This document shows, piece by piece, positions 54,873-64,000 of a stretch of DNA of 64,000 bases (positions are counted from its first letter, which is position 1; each line of letters starts with the position of its first letter). The position numbers were made by a program, and so were the translations under genes. The DNA lies in contig NC_019892.1 of NCBI RefSeq assembly GCF_000242455.2, positions 868,001 through 932,000 on the forward strand, in the 5' to 3' direction. The notes under the pieces were generated by a model. That model made no database searches. It was not told where the DNA came from and was given only the letters and a program-made list of their open reading frames with translations. The stretch is from Singulisphaera acidiphila DSM 18658 (GTDB lineage: Bacteria; Planctomycetota; Planctomycetia; Isosphaerales; Isosphaeraceae).

Positions 54873-55436
54873 ATGCCCGACCCGATGATCGAGGACGACT
54901 TCTTCGCGATCATCGACCCGCTCTTACGGCCAGCGGGCTCGATCGCCGAGGACGGGGAGGACTATCGCGAGCCTCCCCTGGACGTCCTCCGCTATTACCG
55001 TCGCCCGGTCCGGCTCCACTGGATCCCCTGGCTCGGCCGCGCCTTGAGCGTGGTGGCGGTGGTCCGCCAACCGATCGATATCGGCCTCTCGGTGGCCGAT
55101 TACCGCCGCTTCCTGACCCGGCTGGCGATGGCCGTCAACGGCCGCTTCCCTCCTTGGCAGAAGCAGGGGCCGCGCGGCCTTGTGATCGGCCTCACCATCG
55201 TCGTCCTGACCCCTGAGCCGATTGGCCCCGAGGACGACGCGATCCTCAGCCAGGTCCTCGGCTCCCTCGGTCGCACCCGTGCGGTTCCGTTCGGCGTTAT
55301 CCGGATCAACCTGGGCCAAGAGGCTATCGCGTTCGCCCTCGCCTCGAGCGACGATCAGCTTTTCCCCGAGCCGCTCCTCCTGGCCGACGCCTTGACCGAA
55401 CACTTTCGCCGGTTCGTGCCCCTCATGGAATTGTAG
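54873..55436 (+). CDS. conserved-looking hypothetical protein
   Basis: 187 residues with the start ATG 54873 (MPDPMIEDDFFAIIDPLLRP). There is no signal peptide. Mixed alpha/beta composition: LHWIPWLGRALSVVAVVRQP, GLVIGLTIVVLTPEP and AVPFGVIRINLGQEAIAFAL; the hydrophobic patches are too short and polar-interrupted for confident membrane helices. Its codon use looks like that of a real host gene. The family is unknown to me. It sits between the thioesterase and opcA, convergent with opcA. Confidence 0.65.
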   Translation: MPDPMIEDDFFAIIDPLLRPAGSIAEDGEDYREPPLDVLRYYRRPVRLHWIPWLGRALSVVAVVRQPIDIGLSVADYRRFLTRLAMAVNGRFPPWQKQGPRGLVIGLTIVVLTPEPIGPEDDAILSQVLGSLGRTRAVPFGVIRINLGQEAIAFALASSDDQLFPEPLLLADALTEHFRRFVPLMEL

Positions 55437-55469
55437 TGGGCACGACGGGATAGGGGCTTGGGAGAGAGA

Positions 55470-56612
55470 TTACCCTTCCATCAGCCAGAAGAAATGCGGG
55501 CGGGCGTGGTCGAACGTCGGGTCCGAGCGTGAGGCCTGGAGGGCGGCGGCCACGCGACGCGCGGGGTCGAGCTCGGGGGACCGGACGATCCGCGGCAGGT
55601 TGCAGTAGGCGGAGGAGTTGATCTTGATGTGGACCTCGGCCGACTGGGGCGAGGGCCGCTCGAGACGGAAGCTCTCGGGGCCGTCGGAACCTTGAGTGGT
55701 GAGGGTCGTCGCGAGGAGCCGGGCGAGCGGAGCGGCCGAATCCACCTCGGTGACGATCTCGACGGGAACCTCGCCCACAGGGCCTTGGAACCGGGCGCGA
55801 AGGAGGCCGGGGGAGTGCTCGGGGGCCCCCAGCGGTTTCCAGCCGAGTTGACCCGCGAGCCAGGCCGCGAGCCAGACGGCCAGGCGAGGGGGAACCTCGC
55901 CCGTCGGCGCCAGCGCCTCGATCCGGACCGAGTCGATCCGCTTCAACGCTTCGTGATGGCAGGATAGGTCGAAGAACTGGGCGACGAGTTCGCGCCAGCG
56001 GGTGAGTCCGAACCAGACGGCGTCGCGGCTGTAGGCGTTGATTTTCGGGTCGAGCCCGAGCCGGATGGCGGCGAGGTCGGTGCCCGGGTCGGGCAGGTCG
56101 AGAATCAGGCGCGAGCACTCGTCGGCCAGGTTCCGGAACAAGGGCTCGTCGAGCCTCGGGTCGTCGGTCCACCAGAGGATGAAGGGAAGGTCGGCTTCGA
56201 GCAAGGGGCGGACCGCCCCCGGCAGGAGGTCGGTCGCCTGCGAACCGCCACGGAGGACGATCCGCTCGCTACAGACTTGCGGGAGCCCGGGCGCGGGGAT
56301 GTAGCAGAGTGCTGAGACCTCGGCGGCGATCGTCCGGTCTGGGTCTTCGGTTCTCCGGAGCACGATCGTCCGGCAGGGATACTGCGAGGTCACTTCGTCG
56401 AGCACTTGCTTGAGGCCGGGTGAATTGGCCTCCCGCCCCTCGACGACCAGGTTCGCCAGGACGACCCGGGTGACGTGCGGGCTCTCCAGGTCCGGGCCCC
56501 CCGCACGCTCTGCGGAGGGGCCCCAGAGCCGGAGGAGCTCGGTCTCGATGTTGTGGAGGTCAACGGGGACCCCTTCGCCGTTCAGGAATGCGTCGGACGA
56601 TGTCTCAGCCAT
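55470..56612 (-). CDS. opcA: glucose-6-phosphate dehydrogenase assembly protein OpcA
   Basis: 380 residues. OpcA features are an N-terminal segment around THVTRVVLANLVVEG-like sequence (ESPHVTRVVLANLVVEGREA), QYPCRTIVLRRTEDPDRTIA, CSERIVLRGG, LPGAVRPLLEADLPFILWWT and the conserved centre DSVRIEALAP. OpcA stabilises and activates G6PDH in cyanobacteria and actinobacteria. It lies 92 bp downstream of zwf on the same strand, the usual operon arrangement, and ends facing the hypothetical gene at 54873. Length and context agree well. Confidence 0.92.
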   Translation of the reverse strand: MAETSSDAFLNGEGVPVDLHNIETELLRLWGPSAERAGGPDLESPHVTRVVLANLVVEGREANSPGLKQVLDEVTSQYPCRTIVLRRTEDPDRTIAAEVSALCYIPAPGLPQVCSERIVLRGGSQATDLLPGAVRPLLEADLPFILWWTDDPRLDEPLFRNLADECSRLILDLPDPGTDLAAIRLGLDPKINAYSRDAVWFGLTRWRELVAQFFDLSCHHEALKRIDSVRIEALAPTGEVPPRLAVWLAAWLAGQLGWKPLGAPEHSPGLLRARFQGPVGEVPVEIVTEVDSAAPLARLLATTLTTQGSDGPESFRLERPSPQSAEVHIKINSSAYCNLPRIVRSPELDPARRVAAALQASRSDPTFDHARPHFFWLMEG

Positions 56613-56704
56613 CGGGTTCGCCCTTTGAGGTCCTTTTGGATCGTTCGACGTCCGGTCCCGACACGTTGAGAAAAGGGGGTCGGTTCTGTTGTTCCCAGCG
56701 AAAC

Positions 56705-58261
56705 TCAGAGCCTGCGCCAGCGGGATTGCTCGCCCGCCATGAGGGCGTCGGCTGCCTCGGGGCCCCAGCTACCGGCAACGTAAGGGGCCGGCGGGGGGGC
56801 ATCGGGGCGAGCCCAGGCGTCGAGGATTGCGTCGCAGAACCGCCAGGCACTCTCGACGGCGTCGGTCCGGGTGTAGAGGGTCGGGTCGCCGAGCATGACG
56901 TCGAGCAAGAGCCGCTCGTAGGCCTCGGGCGGCGGAACCGCGAACGCCGTGCCATAGCGGAAGTCCATCCGGACCTCTTGCAGCCTGCGTCTCGAGGCGG
57001 GCACCTTGGCCTGGAAGGCGAGGCTGGCCCCTTCATTCGGCTGGATCCGCAGGACGAGCAGGTTCGCCGCCCCCCCTGCCTCTTCGCTATCCACCTCGAA
57101 CAAGGTCGTCGGCGGCTGGCGGAACTGGATCGCGATCTCCGAGGCTCGCTTGGGGAGTCGCTTGCCGGTCCGCAGGTAGAACGGCACGCCCGCCCAGCGC
57201 CAGTTGTTCAGGGTCGTCCGCAGGGCGACGTAGGTCTCGGTCTGCGAGTCGGGTTTGACCCCCTTCTCGTCGTGGTAGCCGGGGACTTCCTTCCCTTCGA
57301 TCGAGCCGGCGACGTACTGGCCCCGGACCACGTTCTTGGCCACGTCCTCGGGCGTCCAGTGCGGCAGCGCCTCGAGCACCTTGACGCGCTCGTTCCGCAC
57401 CGCGTCGGCCGAGAGATCCACCGGGGCTTCCATCGCCACCAGGCAGAGCAACTGCATCAGGTGGTTCTGGACCATGTCGCGGAGCGCGCCCGAGTTATCG
57501 TAGTAGCCCCCCCGCCCTCCGGCCATGCCGAGCTCTTCGGAGACCGTGATCTGCACCGACTCGACGTACCGCCGGTTCCAGATCGGCTCGAAGATTGCGT
57601 TGCCGAACCGGAGGGCCAGGATGTTCTGAACCGTCTCTTTACCGAGGTAGTGATCGATCCGGTAGACCTGGCTCTCGTCGAGGACGCTGGTGATGTCGCG
57701 GTTCAGTTCGCGGGCACTGGCCAGGTCGTGGCCGAACGGCTTCTCGATGACCACGCGGCTCCAGGGAGCTTCCTGGCGGCTCGGATAGACGAGGCCGGCA
57801 TGGCCGAGATGCTCGATGATCGTCGAAAAGAACTCGGGGGCGACCGCCAGGTAGTAGAGCCGGTTGCCACGAGTTCCGTGCGAGACGTCGAGCTGATCCA
57901 GCCGCTCTTTGAGCCGGGTGTAGGCCGTCGGGTCGTCAAACGTGCCCGAGACAAAGGCGAGCCGGGTGGCGAACTGCGGCCAGAACTCGGCAAAGTCCGG
58001 GTCGCCGTTTTTGGAGAGGCTCTTTTCCAGCTCCCCACGGAACTGTTCGTCGGTCCAGTCTCTCCGGGCCACGCCGACGATTGCGCACTCGGACGGGAGG
58101 TTGCCTCCCCGCGCCAGGTGGTAGAGCGCCGGCACGAGCTTGCGATGCGTCAGGTCGCCGGTCGCGCCGAACAGGACCACGGCGCAGGGGTCAGGGACCC
58201 GTGCCCTTGGCAAGTTCTGCCGCAACGGGTTGGCGTCGACCGTGCCGATCGATTCCGTCAT
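56705..58261 (-). CDS. zwf: glucose-6-phosphate 1-dehydrogenase
   Basis: 518 residues from ATG 58261 (MTESIGTVDANPLRQNLPRA), with GGGAG eight bases upstream; the longer start at 58324 is less likely. The NADP-binding motif is VVLFGATGDLTHRKLVPALY. The active-site stretch RIDHYLGKETVQNILALRFG contains the catalytic His and the substrate-binding Asp/Lys. Also present are RVVIEKPFGHDLASARELN, PFYLRTGKRLPKRASE and the C-terminal AYERLLLDVMLGDPTLYTR. It oxidises glucose-6-phosphate to 6-phosphogluconolactone, the first step of the oxidative pentose phosphate pathway, giving NADPH. Operon with opcA. Confidence 0.96.
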   Translation of the reverse strand: MTESIGTVDANPLRQNLPRARVPDPCAVVLFGATGDLTHRKLVPALYHLARGGNLPSECAIVGVARRDWTDEQFRGELEKSLSKNGDPDFAEFWPQFATRLAFVSGTFDDPTAYTRLKERLDQLDVSHGTRGNRLYYLAVAPEFFSTIIEHLGHAGLVYPSRQEAPWSRVVIEKPFGHDLASARELNRDITSVLDESQVYRIDHYLGKETVQNILALRFGNAIFEPIWNRRYVESVQITVSEELGMAGGRGGYYDNSGALRDMVQNHLMQLLCLVAMEAPVDLSADAVRNERVKVLEALPHWTPEDVAKNVVRGQYVAGSIEGKEVPGYHDEKGVKPDSQTETYVALRTTLNNWRWAGVPFYLRTGKRLPKRASEIAIQFRQPPTTLFEVDSEEAGGAANLLVLRIQPNEGASLAFQAKVPASRRRLQEVRMDFRYGTAFAVPPPEAYERLLLDVMLGDPTLYTRTDAVESAWRFCDAILDAWARPDAPPPAPYVAGSWGPEAADALMAGEQSRWRRL

Positions 58262-58702
58262 CCGCAGGCTCCCGCGAGAAAAAGGAGGAAAAGGGACCGC
58301 ATCGGCGGGCCCAATCCGACTCAAGTCGATCCCGAAGAGTGTACGTGCCCCGACCCCTCGCGATCAAGAGATCCAGCGTCCGGGTCTGCTGGGCCTCGTG
58401 ACCCCTCCCGGCTCGATCTCAGTCGCCCGTGGCGCGGCGATGAGAGGGGAGCGAATCCCCCCCCTCGTACCAATGTGAGAGCCCTCTCCCCTTTTCTTTC
58501 TGACATGGCGAGACGTGCTGTTTTGGCGGCTGTTCGATTGTTGCTGATTGGGAAATATGCTGGCCTGAGCATGAGGCCGGGATGCAGAGTGGTGGAGGTT
58601 GGTCTGAGCTGCGAAGCCTCGCGATGCTGTCCACCCCGACTCCGGTTGTCGCATCATCTTTCACGGAAAGTTAAGGAGAAGTGAGGGCCTGTCGGGTTCG
58701 GA
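58262..58702. other. gene-free region upstream of zwf
   Basis: About 440 bp, GC-rich, with long C- and G-runs around 58425-58500. It must contain the zwf promoter, but no hexamers are clear. No gene is supported. A purine-rich AAGGAGAAG at 58674-58682 looks like a ribosome-binding site but leads to no credible protein. Confidence 0.4.
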
Positions 58703-58770
58703 TACCAGGCCGCGGAGTCGAACCGCGCATGTCGAGGATCTTACCCTCAACCGAGCACCGGCTACCTGAT
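58703..58770 (-). tRNA. tRNA-like sequence, anticodon loop AAG, abnormal D-arm (probably degenerate)
   Basis: Folding the minus strand from 58770 gives: acceptor ATCAGGT pairing with GCCTGGT (two G-U pairs), an 11-nt D-arm CCG-GTGCT-CGG, anticodon arm TGAGG-GTAAGAT-CCTCG (T33 and A37 in place; triplet AAG), variable loop ACATG, T-arm CGCGG-TTCGACT-CCGCG with canonical TTCGA, then discriminator A. Total 68 nt. Position 8 is A instead of T, the D-stem is only 3 bp, and no CCA is encoded. The T-arm and anticodon arm are convincing; a normal tRNA would have a longer D-arm. It may be a decayed or unusual tRNA; function is uncertain. Confidence 0.4.
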
Positions 58771-58907
58771 GGATTGAGTATCAGCCTTGGAGGGGGCACT
58801 GGTCAAGCAAGGGGGCAAGCATTTGCAGCCGCCGCATCCCCTCCCTCTTGCGTCCTTTCACAAACAGAGCCTGGGCCCCCTCTTTTTTCCTCAGGAGCTT
58901 ATGAGAC

Positions 58908-59807
58908 TCAGGGCTTCTGGAATTCCTGGCGGAGGTTGCCGAGGGAACGTTGGACATCGGCGAGCGTGCCGACGGCGACGAACGTGCGGTAGCGATACTC
59001 GCCCGGCTTGACTCCCTTGGGGTCATTGACCCGGAAGACGCAGTTCCACTTGGTGACCTTCGCCGCCTCGAAGCGGAACCGGCCGTAACCCGGCGAGGGG
59101 TCGGGCGAATAGACACCCATCGCGTGCGAGCCGCTCGGGGTGGTGAGGATCACGGGTGATGCCTGTTCGCCGGGGCCGTCGTCGAGAGGGAGCAAACGCT
59201 CCGTGGGCTCGTCGTATTTCAAGAAGCGACTGAATTCGGCCGGCATATAGCCGGTCACAGCCTCGAACTGGGCGTAGTTGTGCCGCTCGCCTTCGGGAAT
59301 GACAAACGCCACCTCATACTCGATCACGTGGGGGTTACCCCCATGGCCGAGGCGGACTCGCTTGGAAACCAGGTGGTCCGACAAGATTCGGTCGTTCTTT
59401 GCCAGGTGGCCCTCGGACTTTTCACCAGGGGTCAGCCAGAACGCCATTTGCGTCGTGGTCCGCAACTCCGGGCCGTCCACGGCCAGCTTCAAGAGCCGGC
59501 TCGACGACTTTTCGCCCGCCCCGTCGGCATTCGATCCCGCCTCGGTCGGGTTGAAGACCTCGGGGAAGAACCGCTCTCCGCAGTCGAAGTTCGCCGCCGA
59601 CTGAAGCTGCCGCCCGTGATCGAAGCTGTCGATGAACTCTTTGCCGTTCCAGCGGACCGAGTGGATCGCGCCGGCCAGCCGTTCGGTGGTGGTGATTACG
59701 ATCTCCGAAGGACCCGCCTGCGCCCGGATCACGGCGTTCCCGGTCGGCCGCTCGGGAGGGGCTCCCGTGGCTGACAATCCACAAAGTAAAAAGATTATCT
59801 GATGCAT
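58908..59807 (-). CDS. secreted protein of unknown function
   Basis: 299 residues from ATG 59807, which starts at a short signal peptide (MHQIIFLLCGLSATGAPPER) and has GAGG upstream; a start at 59891 would hide it. The rest is beta-rich: IHSVRWNGKEFIDSFDHGRQ, LQSAANFDCGERFFPEVFNP, TEAGSNADGAGEKSSSRLL and HAMGVYSPDPSPGYGRFRF. The W-x-G-K-E-F-I-x-S-x-D pattern resembles carbohydrate-binding mutarotase-like sandwiches, but this is only an impression. Periplasmic or extracellular. The neighbour on the other side is the redox/signalling operon, transcribed divergently. Confidence 0.75.
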   Translation of the reverse strand: MHQIIFLLCGLSATGAPPERPTGNAVIRAQAGPSEIVITTTERLAGAIHSVRWNGKEFIDSFDHGRQLQSAANFDCGERFFPEVFNPTEAGSNADGAGEKSSSRLLKLAVDGPELRTTTQMAFWLTPGEKSEGHLAKNDRILSDHLVSKRVRLGHGGNPHVIEYEVAFVIPEGERHNYAQFEAVTGYMPAEFSRFLKYDEPTERLLPLDDGPGEQASPVILTTPSGSHAMGVYSPDPSPGYGRFRFEAAKVTKWNCVFRVNDPKGVKPGEYRYRTFVAVGTLADVQRSLGNLRQEFQKP

Positions 59808-60043
59808 TGATCGCGTCCTCGTTTGTTCTTCCTCGTTACGGATGATGCAGTGAGCCGGGGGCCAGCTTGAGAAGCCTCGGATGTTCCGCAAGCCGCCTGC
59901 CTGGAAAGTCGATCCGGTCAGAGAGTTGGGAGTGTGAGAATTTCGTGACGACTTGCTTACCAGTGGCCACGAACCCTATTCTAGAACTTGATTTGCGCGG
60001 AGTCGTTATCGATGGACATCTTCGACGAAGAGGGTGGAGTCCA

Positions 60044-60664
60044 ATGTTACGCCCGAAGACCTTGCGGGCCGGTCTCTTCCTGGGCGGATTGGCCTGGGTC
60101 GTGGCGACTGGCGCGGGACTTCTGGCCGTACATTCCTATGAGCTGACCCCCGGCCCGACTGTGGAGGCCGATCGCATTTGGCCGGCCGGAAGCCGGCTCC
60201 GATTCGATCCCGGTCGGGCGAATCTCGTCGTCGTGGCCCATCCCCGCTGCCCCTGCACGCGGGCCAGCTTTGAAGAACTTTCGCAGCTCATCGACCGGTC
60301 TCAAGTTCCTTTGGCGATCCACGTGTTGTTCTACCAACCACGCACAGCGCGAGGGCGCTGGGGACCGGAGGACCTTCATCGGCGTGCCGCTGCGATTCCA
60401 GGGGTCGAGGTGCTTCAGGATTCAGGTGGGGAGGAAGCGGCCCGCTTCAACGCCGAGACGTCGGGATCGGTCCTTTTGTACGATCGGCAGCGGCGGCTGC
60501 TCTTTGCCGGTGGTATCACCGCCGCGCGAGGGCGCACCGGCGACAATCTTGGGCTCGAGGCGGTGATTGCCCACTTGAGCGGGTCGACCGCCCAGGCGAC
60601 GGCTCCCGTGTTCGGCTGCTCGCTCCGAAATCTCTCCGACTCTCCGGAAGAACGAGAAAAATGA
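60044..60664 (+). CDS. membrane-anchored thioredoxin-like (RedB-type) protein with CPC motif
   Basis: 206 residues from ATG 60044 (GGAG five bases upstream). An N-terminal membrane helix (about 10-30, [19 protein letters not shown]) is followed by a thioredoxin-fold domain: [20 protein letters not shown] with Cys-Pro-Cys at the helix start, [20 protein letters not shown] and [20 protein letters not shown]. The CxC spacing differs from the CxxC of thioredoxins and is like redox proteins named RedB. Periplasmic side likely. Its stop (TGA) overlaps the ATG of the histidine kinase by four bases, so the two are coupled and may form a redox-signalling unit. Confidence 0.8.
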   Translation: MLRPKTLRAGLFLGGLAWVVATGAGLLAVHSYELTPGPTVEADRIWPAGSRLRFDPGRANLVVVAHPRCPCTRASFEELSQLIDRSQVPLAIHVLFYQPRTARGRWGPEDLHRRAAAIPGVEVLQDSGGEEAARFNAETSGSVLLYDRQRRLLFAGGITAARGRTGDNLGLEAVIAHLSGSTAQATAPVFGCSLRNLSDSPEEREK

Positions 60665-63420
60665 GCATTGCTGCGCACGATGATGTGGCACACCAGGCGA
60701 GTGCGACGTTCACCGACGAGGTGACGAGGATGGCCGGTCGCGTCGACCGGCTGTTTGCGGGGTTGATCGCTTTCCAATGGATCGCGGCGATCTGCATCGC
60801 CTTACTGATCTCGCCACGCACCTGGGCGGGGACAACGAGCGGGGTCCACTTTCACGTCTGGGCCGCCATCCTCTTGGGGGGAGCGATCGCAAGCTTCCCG
60901 ATCGCCCTGGCGTCAATGTTGCCCGGCCGGGTGATCACGCGGCATGTGATCGCGGTTGGGCAGATGCTCATGGGAGTCCTGCTGATCCACCTGACCGGGG
61001 GTCGGATCGAGACTCACTTCCATATCTTCGGTTCGCTCGCTTTCCTCGCGTTTTACCGGGATTGGCGGGTACTCATCACGGCTTCGGCCGTCGTGGCGAT
61101 CGACCATTATCTGGGCGGCCTCTTTTGGCCCCGGTCGACCTTTGGCACCAACGCGCCGGGGACTTGGCGGTGGCTTGAGCACGCGAGTTGGGTCATTTTC
61201 GAGGACATTTTCCTCATCTGCTTCTGTCTGGAGGGAATTCGCGATCTGAGGGGGGCCGCAGTCCGGCAGGCTGAGCTCGAAGCGGCTCGAGTGCGCATTG
61301 AGGCTGCGGGGCAGGCGCGTGCCACGGAGCTTGAGAAGCGGGTGGCCGATCGAACCGCGGAACTTGTCTACGCCAAGGAGGCGGCCGAGGCGGCCAGTCG
61401 GGCCAAGAGTGAATTCCTCGCCAACGTGAGCCACGAGATCCGCACCCCGATGAACGGGATCATCGGTATGACCGAATTGGTTCTTGACACTGCGCTCTCG
61501 ACCGAGCAGCAAGAGTATCTTGAGGTGGTCGCCTCGTCGGCCGACTCGCTGCTGACGGTGATCAACGACATTCTCGACTTCTCCAAGATCGAGGCGGGTA
61601 AGCTCGAACTGGACCGCTGCCCATTCGACCTGAGGGATTGCCTGGGCGACGCGCTCCGTCCGCTCGCGATGCGGGCGCACCAGAAGGGCCTGGAACTCGC
61701 GTTCGACATCGCGCACAACGTGCCCGACGCCCTGATCGGCGATGGCGGCCGGCTCCGCCAGATTGTGGTCAATCTTGTCGGCAACGCCATCAAGTTCACC
61801 GACCGGGGCGAGGTCGTCGTGACGGTCGGGCAGGCTTGGTGTGACGGCAAGGAGGTCGGTCTCCGGATCGAGGTCCTCGATACCGGAATCGGTATCCCGG
61901 CCCACCGTCACAAGGCGATCTTCGCGCCCTTCGAGCAGGCCGATGGATCGATGACCCGCAAGTTTGGCGGCACCGGCCTGGGCCTGTCGATCTCTTGCCG
62001 ACTGGTCGAGATGATGGGGGGCGAGATCTCACTGGAGAGTCGCATCGGCGAGGGAAGTACCTTCTCGTTCACCGCCCGGTTCGGACTTGGTGTTGCCCCC
62101 GCCCCCACCACGGGCGCCGCGCTGGGGGTGGATCTCCACGACCTGCCCGTCCTGATCGTTGACGATAATGCGACGAACCGCCGCATCCTCCGCGACCTGA
62201 CGATCCAATGGGGCATGCGGCCGACAACCTGCGAGGATGGCTACGGTGCCCTGCACCAGTTGCGTCATGCGGCTGCCGTCGGCGACCCGTTCCGCCTGGC
62301 TTTTTTCGATGCGATGATGCCGGCGATGGATGGGTTCACACTCCTGGCGCGGTGCCGGAGCGATCGCGATATGGCCGCCTTGCCGATCATCATGCTTTCC
62401 TCGGCAGGCCTGCAAGGGGATGCGGAACGGTGTCGTGAGTTCGGCGTGGCCTACCTGACGAAGCCGGCCAAGCAGTCGGATCTTTTGAAGGCGATCGTGG
62501 ACATCCTGTCGGATACCCCGTCTTCCAAAGCCGCTGCCGCGCTCGACTCCTCTGGAATAGCCTCATCGCCTGCTCCGCGCCGGCTTCGCGTTTTGGTCGC
62601 CGAGGACAACCCGGTCAACCAGACTTTGGCGATCCGCTTGCTGGCGAAGCTGGGTCACGACTCGGTCGTCGTGGGGGATGGTCGGCAAGCCCTCAACAGA
62701 CTCGAGAAGGGAGGATTTGACCTTGTGCTGATGGATCTCCAGATGCCCAATCTCGATGGTTTGGAAGCGACGAGCCTCCTCCGCGAGCATGAGGCGAGGG
62801 AGGGAGGGCACATGCCGGTGATCGCCATGACGGCTCATGCGATGCGCGGGGATCGCGAGCGATGCCTTGCGGCGGGGTGTGACGGCTACGTCTCGAAGCC
62901 GATGCGTTCCCGAGATCTTGCGGGTGCCATCGAGGAGGTCATGACTCAGGCCGAGTTCCCGGCCACCGAGGGGGCGCCGCTCGTCGCACCCGAGGTGGAG
63001 ACGGGGCGAGAATCCGCCTTCAATCTCGCGGACGCCCTTGCCGATGTCGAAGGTGATCAAGCCTTGCTTCGCGAACTTGCCCTGATTTTCCTGGAAGACT
63101 GCCCGCGTCTGAAGGCGGCCGTGCATGAGGCCGTCGAAGCCGGCAGTCCGGAGCGACTCTATCGTGCGGCGCATGCGCTGAAGGGGGCCGTGTCCAATTT
63201 CGGGGCACGGGGTGCCTTCGAGGCCGCCGTTCGACTTGAAGCGCTGGGGCGGGGTGGCGATCTGATCGGGCACGGCCCGATCGTCAGGCATCTTGAGGGC
63301 CAACTCGACGATTTGCTTGGCGCGCTCGCCACCCTCGTTGCCGTGGATGGGGACACGGCCGGCTGTCCCGCTGTGGACTCGGATCTCTCTTCCCGGAACG
63401 GGCAAAGGACAATGCCATGA
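60661..63420 (+). CDS. hybrid sensor histidine kinase with two receiver domains and Hpt
   Basis: 919 residues. The N-terminal membrane part (about 30-200) has five or six helices, including [20 protein letters not shown] and [20 protein letters not shown], with no classic periplasmic sensor. A coiled coil (about 210-255) leads to HisKA ([20 protein letters not shown], His about 262), the HATPase ([27 protein letters not shown]), receiver 1 ([10 protein letters not shown]; phospho-Asp region [11 protein letters not shown]), receiver 2 ([22 protein letters not shown]) and a C-terminal Hpt ([16 protein letters not shown]). A complete phosphorelay in one protein. The start overlaps the RedB-like gene and the stop overlaps the response regulator gene by ATGA. 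Confidence 0.94.
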   Translation: MSIAAHDDVAHQASATFTDEVTRMAGRVDRLFAGLIAFQWIAAICIALLISPRTWAGTTSGVHFHVWAAILLGGAIASFPIALASMLPGRVITRHVIAVGQMLMGVLLIHLTGGRIETHFHIFGSLAFLAFYRDWRVLITASAVVAIDHYLGGLFWPRSTFGTNAPGTWRWLEHASWVIFEDIFLICFCLEGIRDLRGAAVRQAELEAARVRIEAAGQARATELEKRVADRTAELVYAKEAAEAASRAKSEFLANVSHEIRTPMNGIIGMTELVLDTALSTEQQEYLEVVASSADSLLTVINDILDFSKIEAGKLELDRCPFDLRDCLGDALRPLAMRAHQKGLELAFDIAHNVPDALIGDGGRLRQIVVNLVGNAIKFTDRGEVVVTVGQAWCDGKEVGLRIEVLDTGIGIPAHRHKAIFAPFEQADGSMTRKFGGTGLGLSISCRLVEMMGGEISLESRIGEGSTFSFTARFGLGVAPAPTTGAALGVDLHDLPVLIVDDNATNRRILRDLTIQWGMRPTTCEDGYGALHQLRHAAAVGDPFRLAFFDAMMPAMDGFTLLARCRSDRDMAALPIIMLSSAGLQGDAERCREFGVAYLTKPAKQSDLLKAIVDILSDTPSSKAAAALDSSGIASSPAPRRLRVLVAEDNPVNQTLAIRLLAKLGHDSVVVGDGRQALNRLEKGGFDLVLMDLQMPNLDGLEATSLLREHEAREGGHMPVIAMTAHAMRGDRERCLAAGCDGYVSKPMRSRDLAGAIEEVMTQAEFPATEGAPLVAPEVETGRESAFNLADALADVEGDQALLRELALIFLEDCPRLKAAVHEAVEAGSPERLYRAAHALKGAVSNFGARGAFEAAVRLEALGRGGDLIGHGPIVRHLEGQLDDLLGALATLVAVDGDTAGCPAVDSDLSSRNGQRTMP

Positions 63421-64000
63421 GAATCCTGGTTGCCGAGGACGACCGGGTCTCCTCCCTGAAACTTTGCAGGGCGCTTGAGAAGCTGAGTTTCGAGGTGGAG
63501 GTCGTTCTCAATGGAGCGGACGCCTGGGACCGAATTCGCAACGGCAAGGTGGAGTTGCTCATCTCCGACTGGATGATGCCTGAGATGGACGGGCTCGAAT
63601 TGTGCCGGTTGGTCCGGGCCCGCCCCGACGCCCTCTATACCTACGTCATCATGCTGACTTCACGCGATAGCCGTGACGACCGTCTTGCCGGGCTGGAGGC
63701 CGGGGCTGACGATTTTCTGACCAAGCCGTTTGATTCGACCGAACTCGTCGCCCGGCTGAACGTCGCCCGGCGGATCTTGACGATGCAAAGACAGCTGCAT
63801 TCGCATGCGATCCAACTCGCCGAGCTCCATGCCGTGCTCGAGCGGCAGAATGAACTGCTGGTTGAGCGGGCCGCCACGGACGGTCTGACTGGCCTGAACA
63901 ACCGGAGCTACTTTGATGAGACGCTTCGGTCTGCTCTGGCTGCCGCGGAACGCCATGATAAACTTCTGTCGCTGATCTTGGTGGACGTCGATCACTTCAA
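63417..64000 (+). CDS. response regulator with GGDEF (diguanylate cyclase) domain, cut by window end
   Basis: 194 codons are visible before the right edge. The receiver domain (about 1-120) starts [20 protein letters not shown], with the phosphorylatable Asp in [17 protein letters not shown] and the conserved Lys in [13 protein letters not shown] short coiled coil (about 120-150) leads to the GGDEF beginning: [17 protein letters not shown] and [12 protein letters not shown]. Makes cyclic di-GMP on phosphorylation if its GG(D/E)EF loop is intact, which lies outside. ATG 63417 overlaps the kinase stop codon by four bases, so it is presumably the kinase's partner. Confidence 0.9.
   Translation, partial: MRILVAEDDRVSSLKLCRALEKLSFEVEVVLNGADAWDRIRNGKVELLISDWMMPEMDGLELCRLVRARPDALYTYVIMLTSRDSRDDRLAGLEAGADDFLTKPFDSTELVARLNVARRILTMQRQLHSHAIQLAELHAVLERQNELLVERAATDGLTGLNNRSYFDETLRSALAAAERHDKLLSLILVDVDHF

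Overview
The window is high-GC bacterial chromosome that looks like a planctomycete, most likely an Isosphaeraceae-type member. The clues are a type IV pilin-like DUF1559 protein next to a carboxypeptidase-regulatory-like lipoprotein, a sulfatase, PHP and GH5 secreted enzymes, a PEP-CTERM choice-of-anchor A protein, an RHS protein whose N-terminus carries a planctomycete-type LE-x-R-x-LL motif, and many genes without a clear Shine-Dalgarno. The taxonomy is inferred from gene content only.

Left part (1 to about 17.5 kb) is an accessory, transposon-rich region. It holds a cut-off methyltransferase, an AT-richer HEAT/TPR protein, an internally deleted IS630 relic, an ISL3 relic, a complete ISL3-family element (4519-6048, 24-bp terminal repeats, 8-bp target duplication), an IS3-family element (about 6503-7786) that truncated a neighbouring gene, and a very large RHS gene. 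The RHS gene was cut in two by an ISAs1-family insertion (14091-15395, 10-bp target duplication). The rest of the RHS frame is open, so the allele looks freshly inactivated and excision would restore about 2,150 codons. Its C-terminus has a His-strand and an NC-x-x-F motif that suggest a permuted papain/LRAT-like effector domain. A small membrane-anchored protein lies downstream on the same strand and is a candidate immunity gene.

Middle part (17.6-47 kb): a secreted calcineurin-like phosphoesterase; a one-module NRPS-like enzyme (A-PCP-TE) divergent from an XRE regulator with two related palindromes between them; Hsp20; the lipoprotein/DUF1559 pair; a secreted PHP-domain protein and a GH5 glycosidase; a zinc-ribbon membrane protein, a catalytically dead S41/PDZ protein and an overlapping beta-propeller/di-haem protein; a sugar ABC ATPase; a uronate module (SDR resembling uronate dehydrogenase plus GH88 unsaturated glucuronyl hydrolase); an FAD/Fe-S D-lactate/glycolate-type dehydrogenase; a PEP-CTERM protein; GH15; and dihydroorotate dehydrogenase.

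Right part (47-64 kb): an iron-uptake operon (cupredoxin-FTR1 fusion plus P19/Tp34-like protein) behind a clear sigma70-type promoter and a 17-bp Fur-like palindrome; a sulfatase; two tandem TatA genes; a hotdog thioesterase; zwf-opcA for the oxidative pentose phosphate pathway; a tRNA-like sequence with an abnormal D-arm; and a translationally coupled trio of thioredoxin-like protein, hybrid histidine kinase and response regulator/diguanylate cyclase that runs off the end of the window.
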